The notes below the pieces were generated by a model. That model saw only the letters and a list, made by a program, of their open reading frames with translations. It was not told the origin of the DNA and searched no databases. From positions 1-64,000 of the forward strand of contig CAMLLO010000005.1 in assembly GCA_946480915.1 (NCBI GenBank): 64,000 nt of DNA, given 5' to 3'. Below are positions 45,814-56,736 of this stretch, piece by piece (positions within the stretch are counted from its first letter, which is position 1; each line of letters begins with the position of its first letter). The stretch comes from an uncultured Sphingobacteriaceae bacterium (lineage in GTDB: Bacteria > Bacteroidota > Bacteroidia > Sphingobacteriales > Sphingobacteriaceae). The translations under genes were made by a program, and so were the position numbers.

Positions 45814-45882
45814 TTTCGTAAATTGAAACGATAAACATATTGAATGGTTGCTAATATCTTACATTTATAATTCATTTATCTC

Positions 45883-47037
45883 ATGAAAGAAAATATTGCC
45901 ATACAAAGTTCAAGATTACTATCCCTGGATGTATTCAGAGGATTAACTGTGGCCGCAATGATTCTGGTAAACAATCCCGGCGATTGGGGCCATATTTATG
46001 CTCCCCTGGAACATGCCGAATGGCATGGATGTACACCAACGGATCTCATTTTCCCTTTTTTTTTATTTATTGTAGGAGTGTCGATATCCTTTGCTTTAGG
46101 AGTAAAGAAGACGAAAAACCTGCCGGATCAGGATGTGCTTATTGCTGTGTTCAGGCGTTCGCTGATTCTGTTCTTTTTAGGAATTATTCTCGCACTTTTC
46201 CCCGATGTGTTTTTTGATCCTATCAAAACTTTTGAAACCGTTAGAATACCCGGGGTTTTACAACGAATCGGTATTGTCTTTCTATTTTGTGCCATTTTAT
46301 TTTACAAAACTGACGCAAAAGTTCAGTTATTCCTCTTTTTCGCCATTCTAATTATTTATTGGGCGCTGCTCAATCTTGTTCAGGTTCCCGGCGGAATTGC
46401 CCCGAATCTTGAAAAAGAAACAAATTTGGGTGCCTGGCTTGATAGAGCGGTATTTACGGAGAACCATTTATGGAAATTATCAAAAACCTGGGATCCGGAA
46501 GGTTTGCTAAGTACCCTACCTGCTATTGCCAGCGGCCTGTCAGGAACTCTTGCCGGAATTTGGTTGAGACGGACCGATATTATGCCCGAAAGAAGGATCT
46601 TATGGATGATTGGAGTGGGTTCCCTTTCGGTGATAGCCGGCATCATCTGGAACTTTTTTTTTCCAATGAATAAAGCATTATGGACAAGTTCATATGTGCT
46701 TTTTACGAGTGGATTAGCCATCATCCTTCTCGCCGCATTCTATTGGATGATTGATGTGAAAAATTATAGAGGCTTTACAAGGCCCTTTGTCGTGTATGGT
46801 GTAAATGCCATCACAGTCTATTTTATGTCGACCATAATGGCGAAACTATTTAATTTTATAAAAGTTACCAAGCCGGATGGAACCGATGTAAGTTTAAAAA
46901 TATGGTTGTTTGACTCCTATTTCACTCCGGCTTTTTCTCCGCTAAATGCCTCTCTCGCCTGGGCAATTTGTTTTGTTTTGTTTTGGCTGGTAATTTTATG
47001 GTGGATGTATAGTCGAAAAATCATCATAAAAGTTTAA
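45883..47037 (+). CDS. HGSNAT/NagX-like transmembrane acyltransferase
   Basis: A 384-residue membrane protein with about 10 helices. N-terminal SLDVFRGLTVAAMILVNNPGDW and HGCTPTDLIFPFFLFIVGVS are characteristic of the heparan-alpha-glucosaminide N-acetyltransferase-like family, and the helix around PGVLQRIGIVFLF also fits. It could acetylate, or act as a transporter of, cell-wall amino sugars; the divergent anmK agrees with peptidoglycan recycling. Sequence alone does not decide the substrate. Confidence 0.8.
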   Translation: MKENIAIQSSRLLSLDVFRGLTVAAMILVNNPGDWGHIYAPLEHAEWHGCTPTDLIFPFFLFIVGVSISFALGVKKTKNLPDQDVLIAVFRRSLILFFLGIILALFPDVFFDPIKTFETVRIPGVLQRIGIVFLFCAILFYKTDAKVQLFLFFAILIIYWALLNLVQVPGGIAPNLEKETNLGAWLDRAVFTENHLWKLSKTWDPEGLLSTLPAIASGLSGTLAGIWLRRTDIMPERRILWMIGVGSLSVIAGIIWNFFFPMNKALWTSSYVLFTSGLAIILLAAFYWMIDVKNYRGFTRPFVVYGVNAITVYFMSTIMAKLFNFIKVTKPDGTDVSLKIWLFDSYFTPAFSPLNASLAWAICFVLFWLVILWWMYSRKIIIKV

Positions 47038-47092
47038 CATTGAGAATAGCACAACTTAAACCTAATACCTAACCGCATTATCTTTATTTAAT

Positions 47093-49921
47093 ATGAAAAA
47101 AATTATTCTTTTATTTCTAACCACTTGCACTTTATATTTTGGTGAGTATAGCCATGCCCAGGTAAAACCAACGGCGGTATCCAAATCGGCAAAAGCCGGG
47201 GTTCTTCCGCTGGACACCGCCATAAAAACCGGTAAACTCGCAAACGGGTTTACATATTACATCCGAAGGAATACTGAACCCAAAAACAGGGCGCAGTTGT
47301 ACCTGGCCGTAAAGGTGGGTTCAATTCTTGAAAATGATGATCAACGTGGGCTCGCCCATTTTATGGAGCATATGAGCTTCAACGGTACGAAAAATTTTCC
47401 CAAGAATGAGCTTGTTAACTACCTTCAAAAATCTGGTGTTCGTTTTGGTGCCGACTTAAACGCCTATACCAGTTTCGACGAAACCGTGTACCAGTTGCCG
47501 ATTCCGACTGATGACCCGGAACTATTCAAAAACGGGATGCAAATTATGCGCGACTGGGCTCAGGATGCAAGTTTAGATCCCACTGAAATTGAAAAAGAAC
47601 GAGGAGTTGTTTTAGAAGAAAAGCGTTTAGGTAAAGGAGCCGGAGAACGCATGCAAAATAAGTATCTGCCAATGTTGCTAAATAATTCGCGGTACTCAAA
47701 CAGATTACCTATCGGGACAGAAGAGGTTTTGAAAAATTTTAAACCTGAGACTTTAAGACAATTTTATAAAGATTGGTATCGTCCTGATTTGCAGGCTTTG
47801 ATAGTTGTGGGCGATATAAATGTTAAGGAAGTTGAGCAGATGATTAAAGAAAAGTTTTCTAATCTTAAAACGTCTTCAAAGTCACGGCCGCGTACAGAAT
47901 ACACTATTCCCTTGTTAAATAAAAACCAGTTTATTGCGGTTACAGATAAAGAATTTCCCTACACAGTAGTTCAGATTTTAATCAAGCATCCGGAAACGAA
48001 ACTTAAAACTACAACAGATCTTAGAAATGCAAATATTCGCTCATTGTATAATCAGATGATGGGCGCTCGTTTTTCGGAGTTGATGAAACAGGCTAATCCT
48101 CCGTTTTTACAGGCTGGGAGCAGTATAGGAGGTTTTCTTGCAGGCTTGGACGTTGCATCTGCCGTAGTTTATGCAAAGCCTGGCGAGTTAGAGAATGGGT
48201 TAAAAGCAGTACTTGCAGAAATGGAACGGGTTAAATTATTTGGCTTTACTCAAACAGAATTAGATCGGGCCAAACAATCGTACCTGACGTCTATGGAAGC
48301 TTCTTTTAAGGAAAGAGATAAAACCTCTTCCGAATCCTACGTGCAAGAATATGTGCGTCTTTTTCTTGATGGAGAGGCAAGTCCGGGCATTAACTATGAA
48401 TACAATTTCGCTAAAAAGGTAATGCCGGGTATAACTCTGGCTGAAGTAAATGGAATGGCCAAAAAATATCTGGTTGATAAAAATCGCGATGTTTTAATTA
48501 TGGCTCCGGAAAAAGAGGCTGCAACCTTACCATCAGAAACCACAATAAATAAATGGTTAACTGATGCAAAAAATGAAAAGCTCACAGCTTACGTTGATCA
48601 GGTATCTGATAAGCCCTTGCTTGCGGTTAAGCCCGTTCCCGGTAAAGTAGTTGCAGAAAAAAAGGTGACAGAAATTGACGTTACCGAATTAACCTTAAGC
48701 AATGGGGTTAAAGTGATATTAAAACCTACTGATTTCAAAAACGATGAGATTAATTTCAGCGGGTTTAGTCCGGGTGGTACCTCATTATATCCTGATTCCG
48801 ATTTTCAATCTGCATCATACGCCTCAACAATCGTTACACGCGGGGGCGTTGGCGAGTTTAATTCAATCCAGCTACCAAAATTATTGTCCGGGAAGCGGGC
48901 CTCAGTGAACCCCTATATAGGCGAAAGAACCGAAGGAATTAATGGCTTTGCGGCACCTAAAGACTTAGAAACAGCTCTTCAACTGACCTATTTATATTTC
49001 ACTGCTCCGAGAAAGGATCAAGAGATGTTTCAGGCTCTGATTGCGCAGCAAAAAGGTGTTTTAGCGAATAGAAGTTCTGACCCGAATAGTGTGTTTGCTG
49101 ATACAGTTTCTGCTGTTCTGGGAAATTATAATATCCGCCGAACCGGTCCCACTTTGCAAAAGTTGGAACAAATAAATCTCGACCGGGCTTTCGAGATTTA
49201 TAAAGATCGCTTTAGCGATGCAAGTGATTTTACTTTCACATTTGTCGGAAGCTTTAAAGTGGAGGAAATTAAGCCTTTACTAGAGCAATATCTGGGTGCT
49301 TTACCGTCTAAAAATAGAACTGAGGCAGCTAAAGATTTAGGTATTGTTCCACCATCCGGAAAAATCTCTAAAACTGTCTACAAAGGCCAGGAGCCTAAAG
49401 CAACCGTACGACTGGTGTTCAGCGGTGATTACATCTATAATGACGAAACAAATAACCAGTTAGATGCTCTGGGTGAGGTGTTGCAGATAAAGTTAATTGA
49501 GAGGCTAAGAGAAGAAGAAAGCGGAGTTTACAGTCCGGGTGCCCGCATGAGTTATATGAAGTCTCCTCGCAACAGGTATTCCTTTACGGTTTCCTTTGGA
49601 TCTTCGCCCGAGAATGTAGACAAATTGGTAGCAGCCACTCTTGATGAGATTAATAAAGTAAAAACGAATGGAGCGCAAGCCGCGGATATTGAAAAGTTTT
49701 TAGCAGAAGAACGGAGGAGTACGGAAACTCAGTTGAAACAAAATGGCTTCTGGTTGGGATATTTATCAAACCAATATCAAAATAATGAGTCGCCAACCAA
49801 AGTGCTAACCTATCTCGATTCTTTAAAGAAAATTACACCGGCAGGCTTGAAAGATATCGCCAATAAATTTTTAAGCGGCGATAACCTGATAAAGTTTGTG
49901 CTCTTGCCAGAGAAGAAATAA
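47093..49921 (+). CDS. M16 family zinc metallopeptidase (PqqL-like)
   Basis: A 942-residue periplasmic protease: signal peptide (1-23, cleavage near SHAQ), active site HFMEH (89-93; zinc ligands H89 and H93, catalytic E92), and the downstream LVNYLQKSGVRFGADLNAYTSFDETVY that carries the family's R/Y pattern. A second, non-catalytic M16 domain occupies about 540-900 (ITPAGLKDIANKFLSGDNL at the end). It probably degrades peptides in the periplasm. Starts 55 bp after the NagX-like gene, so it may share its promoter. Terminator follows. Confidence 0.92.
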   Translation: MKKIILLFLTTCTLYFGEYSHAQVKPTAVSKSAKAGVLPLDTAIKTGKLANGFTYYIRRNTEPKNRAQLYLAVKVGSILENDDQRGLAHFMEHMSFNGTKNFPKNELVNYLQKSGVRFGADLNAYTSFDETVYQLPIPTDDPELFKNGMQIMRDWAQDASLDPTEIEKERGVVLEEKRLGKGAGERMQNKYLPMLLNNSRYSNRLPIGTEEVLKNFKPETLRQFYKDWYRPDLQALIVVGDINVKEVEQMIKEKFSNLKTSSKSRPRTEYTIPLLNKNQFIAVTDKEFPYTVVQILIKHPETKLKTTTDLRNANIRSLYNQMMGARFSELMKQANPPFLQAGSSIGGFLAGLDVASAVVYAKPGELENGLKAVLAEMERVKLFGFTQTELDRAKQSYLTSMEASFKERDKTSSESYVQEYVRLFLDGEASPGINYEYNFAKKVMPGITLAEVNGMAKKYLVDKNRDVLIMAPEKEAATLPSETTINKWLTDAKNEKLTAYVDQVSDKPLLAVKPVPGKVVAEKKVTEIDVTELTLSNGVKVILKPTDFKNDEINFSGFSPGGTSLYPDSDFQSASYASTIVTRGGVGEFNSIQLPKLLSGKRASVNPYIGERTEGINGFAAPKDLETALQLTYLYFTAPRKDQEMFQALIAQQKGVLANRSSDPNSVFADTVSAVLGNYNIRRTGPTLQKLEQINLDRAFEIYKDRFSDASDFTFTFVGSFKVEEIKPLLEQYLGALPSKNRTEAAKDLGIVPPSGKISKTVYKGQEPKATVRLVFSGDYIYNDETNNQLDALGEVLQIKLIERLREEESGVYSPGARMSYMKSPRNRYSFTVSFGSSPENVDKLVAATLDEINKVKTNGAQAADIEKFLAEERRSTETQLKQNGFWLGYLSNQYQNNESPTKVLTYLDSLKKITPAGLKDIANKFLSGDNLIKFVLLPEKK

Positions 49922-49962
49922 TTTAAGAAAGCAGGTTGAGAGCTTTTTTACATCAAAGTTTT

Positions 49963-49987
49963 AAGGGGCTGATTCGGCCCCTTTTCT
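49963..49987 (+). terminator. Rho-independent terminator after the M16 gene
   Basis: aaggggc/gccccttt stem of 7 bp with a tgattcg loop and trailing Ts. Confidence 0.8.
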
Positions 49988-50065
49988 GTTTGTTTTTGCG
50001 GAAAAGTATTGTAACTTCTTTCAAGCTTTCCAGTAAAAGAAGTATAAACAATTATTATTCCGAGT

Positions 50066-50092
50066 ATTCCAATTCCATGTAGGAATTTGAAT
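50066..50092. promoter_or_regulatory. Inverted repeat upstream of the hybrid sensor kinase gene
   Basis: attccaattcc and ggaatttgaat are inverted copies with 10 of 11 matches, separated by atgta, 12 bp before the ATG at 50105. Possible operator or leader hairpin. Confidence 0.4.
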
Positions 50093-50104
50093 TTAAGCTA
50101 GAGT

Positions 50105-53100
50105 ATGTTCATTCAAAATAGAATTAGTTTTTACTATTTATGTAAGAGGGTATTAATCACATCTTACATTCTGCTTTCTTCGGTGGCTTTTTCTCAGCAA
50201 AGAGATATTCACTTTTCTCATTTAACCAACCTCGACGGACTCTCTCAAAGTACAGTTCAAGCTATCGTTAAAGACAAGTATGGCTTTATGTGGTTTGGAA
50301 CCCAGGATGGCTTAAATAAATTTGACGGGTATAAATTTACGGTATACCGGCACGAGCCGAATAACCCTAACAGCTTGCGTAAAAATCATATTATGTCATT
50401 ATATGAAGACAGGCAAGGAAATTTATGGGTTGGAACCTTAAATGGTGGCATAAGTCTGTACGACAGGAAAAACGATTCTTTTATTAATTATATAGAAGAG
50501 CCCGAAAATCCAGAGAAATTAAGTCATGCAGTAATTACTTCGATTTATGAAGATAGCAAGGGTAACTTTTGGGTGGGCACCTATTGGAACTTAAATCTTT
50601 TGGATAGGAAGACTGGGAAAGTAAAGCGGTTCATATCTATTGACGGAGATCAAAAAACGTTGAGTAATAATGGTATAACTGCCATTTTTGAAGACAATAA
50701 AAGCAACCTGTGGGTAGGAACTCAAAATGGTTTGAATCTATTTGATAATAGAACCAAGCAATTTAAACGCTACTTGCATAAAGAGAATGACCCCGGAAGT
50801 GTAAGCGGCAACTTTATTTCGAAAATCTTCCAGGACGCTGGCGGGAATTTATGGATTGGTACTCGTAGTGCAGGACTTAATCTCTTCAATTATAATAGCA
50901 AAACATTCACTTCCTTTAAACAGGATCCCGCAATTTCAACAAGCATTTGCAGTAATGACATAACCGGCATTGCCGATGCCGGCAGGGGCAATCTTTGGAT
51001 AGGCACTCCAACTGCTTTGGAGCTGTTTGATTTAAAATCGAAATCTTTTATCCACTTTACTACCAGGCCGTTTGACGAGAGAAGCTTAAACAGAAACAGC
51101 TCTGTCTCTTCTCTTTTTTATGACAAATCAGGAATTCTCTGGGTTGGTACAGATGACGGTGGCATTAATAAATATGATCAAAATTTATCGGTATTCGACA
51201 AATATAAAAACAATCCTTTCGATCTTAATTCTCTAAGTTTCAATACGGTAACGTCATTTTCCGAAAATAAACATGGCGATATTTGGGTGGGCACAAGCGG
51301 TGGGGCACTCAATTTATGGAAACAGGCCGAAAACCGGTTTGTGCGCTTCGAGCCCAACCGGAATAATAAGAATTCTCTGGCTTCCTATAGTATTTTGTGC
51401 CTGTATCCGAGTAAGGTGGACGACGCTCTTTGGATAGGAACGTATGGAGCTGGCCTGGATAGGTACAATCCGAAAACCAATACGTTTAAACATTACCTTA
51501 AAGGCGATTCGTTCAATCAGCTTAATAACGATGCGGTTTATGCTCTGTTGGAAGACAGTAGGGGAGACTTATGGATAGCTACAAACGGGGGCGGTGTAAA
51601 CGTTTTGAATCCCGAAACGGGCGTCATTACCAAGTATACCTCAAGCTATGACAACAACGCTACAATTTCGTCAAACTATGTACGGGCTTTTTGTGAGGAT
51701 AAAAATGGAAATATATGGATCGGTACTACATTCGGGTTGTCGGTCTTTAATGCTCATACAAAGGTAATTAGCCGTTATGATGAAAAGTTTGAAAAGCTTG
51801 AAAGTGGAAATATAAGCTCTTTGTATGCCGACGATAAAAATAATATTTGGATAGGAACCATAGGTGGTGGCCTTAATGTACTTAATGTAGAAACCGAGAC
51901 GCTTACTTGTTACACACAGAAAGATGGGTTGCCGGATAATAACGTTAACAGTATTGTACCCGACAAACTTGGAAACTTATGGTTAGGTACCAATATCGGC
52001 GTTTGCCGGTTTAATTTAAAGACCAGGAAATGTAAGAACTATACACGTTCCAATGAACTTCAGAGTATGGAGTTTTCTCCGAGAGCAGGATTTGTTACAA
52101 GGAGCGGTGAGATTTTGCTGGGAGGTATAAATGGTTTTAATCGTTTCAACCCTGCGTTTTTACATGAAAATTATAATCCTCCAAGTGTAAAAATAACTGG
52201 TTTTCAGCTATTTAATAAGCCGGTGACAATTGGGGGAAAAGATTCGCCTCTAAAACAGGACATCGCAGAGACTCAGGAGCTTGTATTGTCTTATGATCAA
52301 TCTGTTATTACATTTGAATTAACTGCTCTGGATTTTACCATTAGTTCTCAAAACCAGTATGCTTACAAACTTGAAGGTTTCGATAAAGACTGGAATTATA
52401 TAGGTACCGAAAGAAAAGCTACCTATACTAATTTAAACCCGGGTAAATATGTTTTGAGAGTTAAAGCAAGCAATAATGATGGGGTTTGGAGTGAGGAGAC
52501 AACCGGGCTTATAATAATTGTAATGCCGCCTTTTTATATGACATGGTGGTTTAAAACACTCTCGGTTTTATTGTTTTTTAGCCTGATATACATCATTTAT
52601 CTTTATAGGGTAAGGTCTATTAATGCTCAAAAGATTGAACTTGAAAAACAGGTTGTAGAACGGACCGAAGAAATACGAGAGCAAGCAAAAAGCCTTCAGG
52701 TGTTGAACGAAGAGCTTCAGGAGAAATCAGAGGAACTTCAAGCGCAGTCAGAAGAACTTCAGACGCAGGCTGAAGAGCTGCTAAATCAATCAAAAGAACT
52801 TCAATTTCAAAAAGAACAGGAACGAAAAGCCCGTGAAGAAGCAGACAGGGCCAATCAGGCAAAGAGTACTTTTCTGGCTACCATGAGCCATGAGATAAGA
52901 ACACCGATGAATGGTGTACTTGGAATGTCGTCTTTATTATGTGAAACGGATCTTAACCCTGAACAACGTGAATATGCGGAGATAATTTCCACAAGCGGCG
53001 AAGCTTTGTTGAATGTAATAAATGATATTCTGGACTTTTCCAAAATCGAGTCGGGCAGCATGGAACTGGACTCGCATGATTTTGACTTGAGGAAATGTAT

Positions 53101-54388
53101 TGAAGAGGTTTTAGATATTTTCACTACTAAAGCTTCAGAGATCGGACTTGATCTGATATATCAAATAGACCATAGAATACCTGTACAAATAATTTCTGAC
53201 AGCTTAAGATTGCGGCAAATATTACTTAATCTGGTTGGAAATGCGATTAAGTTTACTAAAAGCGGGGAGATCTTTATAGCAGTCCAATTTCTAAATAAGC
53301 TATCGGAAAATGAAATAGAGCTAGGTTTTGAGGTGAGAGATACAGGAATCGGTATTCCTGAAGATAAATTGTCGAGATTATTCAAGGCCTTTTCACAGGT
53401 CGACTCTTCCACAACGCGCAAATATGGAGGCACCGGATTAGGTCTGGTAATAACCGAACGGCTCGTAGATCTTCTAGGCGGAAAAATTAACGTCAAAAGT
53501 GAATTAGGTTCAGGTTCTTCTTTTAGTTTTAACATTAAATGTAAAATAAGCGAAAGCTCCTCCCGGAAATATACACAACTAAGATTAAGCGGTTGTGAAG
53601 GTAAGAAGGTACTGGTGGTAGATGATAATCAAACGAATCTAAAGATTATTAAAACTCAGCTGGAACAATGGAAATTGATGCCTCAAACGGTTTTATCAGC
53701 TAAAGAAGCCTTGGATGTTCTAAGCGAAACAGAATTTGATCTGGTTATATCTGACATGCAAATGCCGGAGATGGATGGAGTACAGCTAAGTACGAGGATA
53801 AAAGAGTTGAAGCCTTCATTACCTATTATATTGTTAAGCTCGATTGGCGACGAAACAAAGAAAAAATATGGACATATATTTTCTGCGATCTTAACAAAGC
53901 CTGTAAAACAGAGTAACTTTTTTTCAGTAGTTCAGCAGGTTCTTAAAAAAGAAGTGGTAGCAAAAGTCGATTACTTGCAATCTAAAACCCTGTCTGACGA
54001 CTTTGCCTCAAAGTACCCTTTTTCTATTCTGGTGGCAGAGGATAATTTGATAAATCAAAAACTCATAGTGAAAGTGTTGAATAAGCTAGGTTATAATCCT
54101 TTGCTCGCTAATAACGGCCAAGAGGTGCTTCAAATGCTTGATAAGAGATACTTTGAGTTAATTTTTATGGATATTCAAATGCCCGAGATGGATGGGTTTG
54201 AGGCCACGAAGATTATTCGCGAAACATATGCGGTGCAGCCCCTAATTATTGCAATGACAGCTAATGCAATGGAAGAAGATAGACTGGCCTGTTTAGAGGT
54301 GGGTATGGACGATTATATTTCAAAACCCGTGAATCTAAATGAGTTGATGCAGTTGTTAGAAAGATCAGTTGTAAGGTCGGTAATTTAA
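50105..54388 (+). CDS. Two-component-propeller hybrid histidine kinase with two receiver domains
   Basis: A 1427-residue sensor. Signal peptide (1-31); 13 W-[IVLF]-[GA]-T repeats (about 55-640) forming two seven-bladed propellers; Y_Y_Y domain (about 740-805, [16 protein letters not shown]); one membrane helix (about 814-836); a signalling coiled coil with 7-residue EELQ-type repeats (about 850-910); HisKA ([18 protein letters not shown], His about 927); HATPase with [15 protein letters not shown] and GGTGLGL; then two receivers, [12 protein letters not shown] (about 1216) and [12 protein letters not shown] (about 1355). There is no AraC-type DNA-binding domain or Hpt, so unlike typical HTCS it must act through a partner. 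The sensed ligand is likely a periplasmic glycan, by analogy. Confidence 0.92.
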   Translation: MFIQNRISFYYLCKRVLITSYILLSSVAFSQQRDIHFSHLTNLDGLSQSTVQAIVKDKYGFMWFGTQDGLNKFDGYKFTVYRHEPNNPNSLRKNHIMSLYEDRQGNLWVGTLNGGISLYDRKNDSFINYIEEPENPEKLSHAVITSIYEDSKGNFWVGTYWNLNLLDRKTGKVKRFISIDGDQKTLSNNGITAIFEDNKSNLWVGTQNGLNLFDNRTKQFKRYLHKENDPGSVSGNFISKIFQDAGGNLWIGTRSAGLNLFNYNSKTFTSFKQDPAISTSICSNDITGIADAGRGNLWIGTPTALELFDLKSKSFIHFTTRPFDERSLNRNSSVSSLFYDKSGILWVGTDDGGINKYDQNLSVFDKYKNNPFDLNSLSFNTVTSFSENKHGDIWVGTSGGALNLWKQAENRFVRFEPNRNNKNSLASYSILCLYPSKVDDALWIGTYGAGLDRYNPKTNTFKHYLKGDSFNQLNNDAVYALLEDSRGDLWIATNGGGVNVLNPETGVITKYTSSYDNNATISSNYVRAFCEDKNGNIWIGTTFGLSVFNAHTKVISRYDEKFEKLESGNISSLYADDKNNIWIGTIGGGLNVLNVETETLTCYTQKDGLPDNNVNSIVPDKLGNLWLGTNIGVCRFNLKTRKCKNYTRSNELQSMEFSPRAGFVTRSGEILLGGINGFNRFNPAFLHENYNPPSVKITGFQLFNKPVTIGGKDSPLKQDIAETQELVLSYDQSVITFELTALDFTISSQNQYAYKLEGFDKDWNYIGTERKATYTNLNPGKYVLRVKASNNDGVWSEETTGLIIIVMPPFYMTWWFKTLSVLLFFSLIYIIYLYRVRSINAQKIELEKQVVERTEEIREQAKSLQVLNEELQEKSEELQAQSEELQTQAEELLNQSKELQFQKEQERKAREEADRANQAKSTFLATMSHEIRTPMNGVLGMSSLLCETDLNPEQREYAEIISTSGEALLNVINDILDFSKIESGSMELDSHDFDLRKCIEEVLDIFTTKASEIGLDLIYQIDHRIPVQIISDSLRLRQILLNLVGNAIKFTKSGEIFIAVQFLNKLSENEIELGFEVRDTGIGIPEDKLSRLFKAFSQVDSSTTRKYGGTGLGLVITERLVDLLGGKINVKSELGSGSSFSFNIKCKISESSSRKYTQLRLSGCEGKKVLVVDDNQTNLKIIKTQLEQWKLMPQTVLSAKEALDVLSETEFDLVISDMQMPEMDGVQLSTRIKELKPSLPIILLSSIGDETKKKYGHIFSAILTKPVKQSNFFSVVQQVLKKEVVAKVDYLQSKTLSDDFASKYPFSILVAEDNLINQKLIVKVLNKLGYNPLLANNGQEVLQMLDKRYFELIFMDIQMPEMDGFEATKIIRETYAVQPLIIAMTANAMEEDRLACLEVGMDDYISKPVNLNELMQLLERSVVRSVI
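52710..52810 (+). repeat. 21-bp direct repeat encoding EELQ-type heptads
   Basis: About five heptad-coding units (gaagaacttcaa and variants) run in tandem within the kinase's coiled-coil segment. They encode a signal-transmitting helix, and could vary in number by slippage. Confidence 0.7.
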
Positions 54389-54517
54389 TGGTTTTGCTTT
54401 GTTTCCCGCCAAGATTCATTGTTAACCTTTACTGTTATTTGCCGCTACCTGGCTAATGTAGAATTATTTTTGTCCAACTGGGAGTCGACAATTTTAAATC
54501 GCTTAGCCTTACAGAAA

Positions 54518-56725
54518 CTATCCTGCTTTTGTGCTTATTACAACATCGGTGACCTCATTTATTAAATTTCGTTCAAAAAAATACCTATCCAGCGCATCTT
54601 TTATTTCGGGCATTAGAAGCCCTTTTTCACTTCCCAATACACTATAAAGCGGTCTTTTTGCAGCATATTTAAAATCTGCAAGCGGGGTTGGGCTAATCAG
54701 ATTAACATCGAAATTACCACGCTTGGCAACTTGCATTGCCAAAGACGCCCATGTTATTTCACCTTTGTTAGCAAGGTGCCAGATTCCGTATTCATCATCT
54801 AATAATAAATCCAGACTGGTATTTACAAGGTCGGGTACATAGGTCGGAGAAATGAAAACGTCGCTGGCGGCTTTTACAAATTGCTGATTTTTTAAAGATG
54901 ATAATACATTCGTTACAAAGTTATAACTGTCCCAGGGACCAAAAAAGGCGCTTGTTCTTATAATTAAAGCTGAAGGGTCCTGTTCTAAAACATGCTCTTC
55001 CGCTCTGGCTTTGCTCTTACCGTAAATATTCAGCGGCGATTTAGGGTCGCTTTCAAAATATGATCTGCCTTTAGAACCATCAAATACCAGATCTGATGAA
55101 AATGTTAAAAGCTTGAAATTATATTTTGATGAAAAATTGGCAAGATTTGCAGGTCCGTGCGTATTGGCTACATAACAATTAGCGCATTCAATTTCGGCAT
55201 CATCAACGCGAACATATCCCGCCGCATTTACGATAGCCCAAGGGCGTTTTTCGGCTATTACCCGTTCAATATGATCCGGATCGGCAAGGTTCAGATCATT
55301 CCTGTCCAATAATTGATAATAGATTCCCCGGTGTTCACATAACTTAGCGAAAGCTTTTCCTAAAGTTCCGGTCTTGCCGAGAATTAACAGGGGTTGCGAT
55401 GTTTTTAATTCGGAGCTTATCTTGCGAATATTGTTTCTGAAATATAAAACACGAATATCTTTTTTCCACCAGCCTTTGCTTTCCAACACCGGATGTTTAA
55501 ACTCTTCGCCTGTTGCAAGAGATTTGATCATTTTAGCCAGAGCCGTAGGACGGGGTCGACCATTGCTTAGATCGAATATTCCGGTTTCATATTTTCCATT
55601 AGGCTTGGTAAGCAATTTGTTCCATCCATACGAACCCAGAACAGCCCAGGCTGTAATGGCCTTTATGTCGACACCTTCGGATTTAAGTTTAAGGCTTGTT
55701 TCCCAGATTTCCTTAATCCAGCGTAATTGCTCATCCCGGGTGCAACCTAAATGTACTTCGGTTACTGCTATCGGGATTTTAAAATAGTCCCAGGCTTCTT
55801 TTAGAAGTTTATGAGGTCCGGTCTTAGCGTCTAAATCTACTCTAACTGCCTCAACATCGGCATATCTATGTTTGCCATTTCCACCGCGGGTATGAAGTGG
55901 ATATTTGGATACATTTTCGTCAATAAATCTTTCTGAAGTTATATAGTAATTAAACCCCAGTAAGTCAGGTGGGCAGGGATTGTCTAAGAAAAACTGAAGT
56001 TCTCCCTCGTTTACATTGCCGTATGCTGTAAGGTAGTTCCATAAAGGATGTTTTTTGTTAACCCGACCTAATAATAAATCAAAGCTCAGCCAGCGACGTT
56101 TATTTTCAAAGTTTGCCTGGTATTTTAACAGTGGTGTGCTGTAGGTTTTTCCAAGATCCTCAGTTTGAATTAGCTTCGCATCCGGATTTACTTTGCGGAT
56201 AGCCTGCATTGAGAGGATTGTGGCTTTCGTCTCGTTAAGCAACAAACGTATAAACGTTTGATCAGACTTTAAATGCGGGTACCACAAGCCATATAAACCG
56301 CAAAACCGTGCAGTCGTTAAGGGTTCGTTTATTGGAGTGTAATATTTCAGCCAGGGGAACTTCGTAGCAACTTTTGACGCGTATTCAGCTAACTCCGGTG
56401 CGAACCTTTCACTCTCGATCGGAGCATAGACAGGTCCGCTGCCATGGTGCACTAAACCGGCAATAGGTTCGATGCCGAGTTCCTGTAGTCGTTTAAATGA
56501 AGTTTCCGTCCCCGCCCAGTCAATTTCTGTATCAGCTTTGGGTTGGTGCTTTTCCCAAAGCACCGGATACCTTATTTTCTTTATTCCTAAATCAGCAAAA
56601 AGATCAATATCAGCTATGCGGTTATAATGGCCCGCAAAATTAAGTTGATCAAAATAGGAGTCTTTAACACGGTTGATAGTACACTCAATACCCGCCCAGA
56701 TCTCCACATCTGTAATCGTACTCAT
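54518..56725 (-). CDS. Fusion of glycoside hydrolase family 1-like domain and RmlD-like reductase
   Basis: A 735-residue two-domain protein. Residues about 5-400 resemble GH1 beta-glucosidases: YYTPINEPLTT has the acid/base Glu (E134) and the region near 318-325 (IAVTEVHLG) has the nucleophile Glu. Residues about 440-735 are an RmlD-like dTDP-4-dehydrorhamnose reductase: GKTGTLGKAF (Rossmann), VNAAGYVRVDDAE, and YGKSKARAE with the Tyr and Lys of the active site. Such fusions occur next to glycosyltransferases in several bacteria, and their actual substrate is unknown. It follows a glycosyltransferase gene with an 11-bp gap on the same strand, so the pair is an operon that may make or trim a deoxysugar glycan. 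Confidence 0.85.
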   Translation of the reverse strand: MSTITDVEIWAGIECTINRVKDSYFDQLNFAGHYNRIADIDLFADLGIKKIRYPVLWEKHQPKADTEIDWAGTETSFKRLQELGIEPIAGLVHHGSGPVYAPIESERFAPELAEYASKVATKFPWLKYYTPINEPLTTARFCGLYGLWYPHLKSDQTFIRLLLNETKATILSMQAIRKVNPDAKLIQTEDLGKTYSTPLLKYQANFENKRRWLSFDLLLGRVNKKHPLWNYLTAYGNVNEGELQFFLDNPCPPDLLGFNYYITSERFIDENVSKYPLHTRGGNGKHRYADVEAVRVDLDAKTGPHKLLKEAWDYFKIPIAVTEVHLGCTRDEQLRWIKEIWETSLKLKSEGVDIKAITAWAVLGSYGWNKLLTKPNGKYETGIFDLSNGRPRPTALAKMIKSLATGEEFKHPVLESKGWWKKDIRVLYFRNNIRKISSELKTSQPLLILGKTGTLGKAFAKLCEHRGIYYQLLDRNDLNLADPDHIERVIAEKRPWAIVNAAGYVRVDDAEIECANCYVANTHGPANLANFSSKYNFKLLTFSSDLVFDGSKGRSYFESDPKSPLNIYGKSKARAEEHVLEQDPSALIIRTSAFFGPWDSYNFVTNVLSSLKNQQFVKAASDVFISPTYVPDLVNTSLDLLLDDEYGIWHLANKGEITWASLAMQVAKRGNFDVNLISPTPLADFKYAAKRPLYSVLGSEKGLLMPEIKDALDRYFFERNLINEVTDVVISTKAG

Positions 56726-56736
56726 ATATTGTTTTT

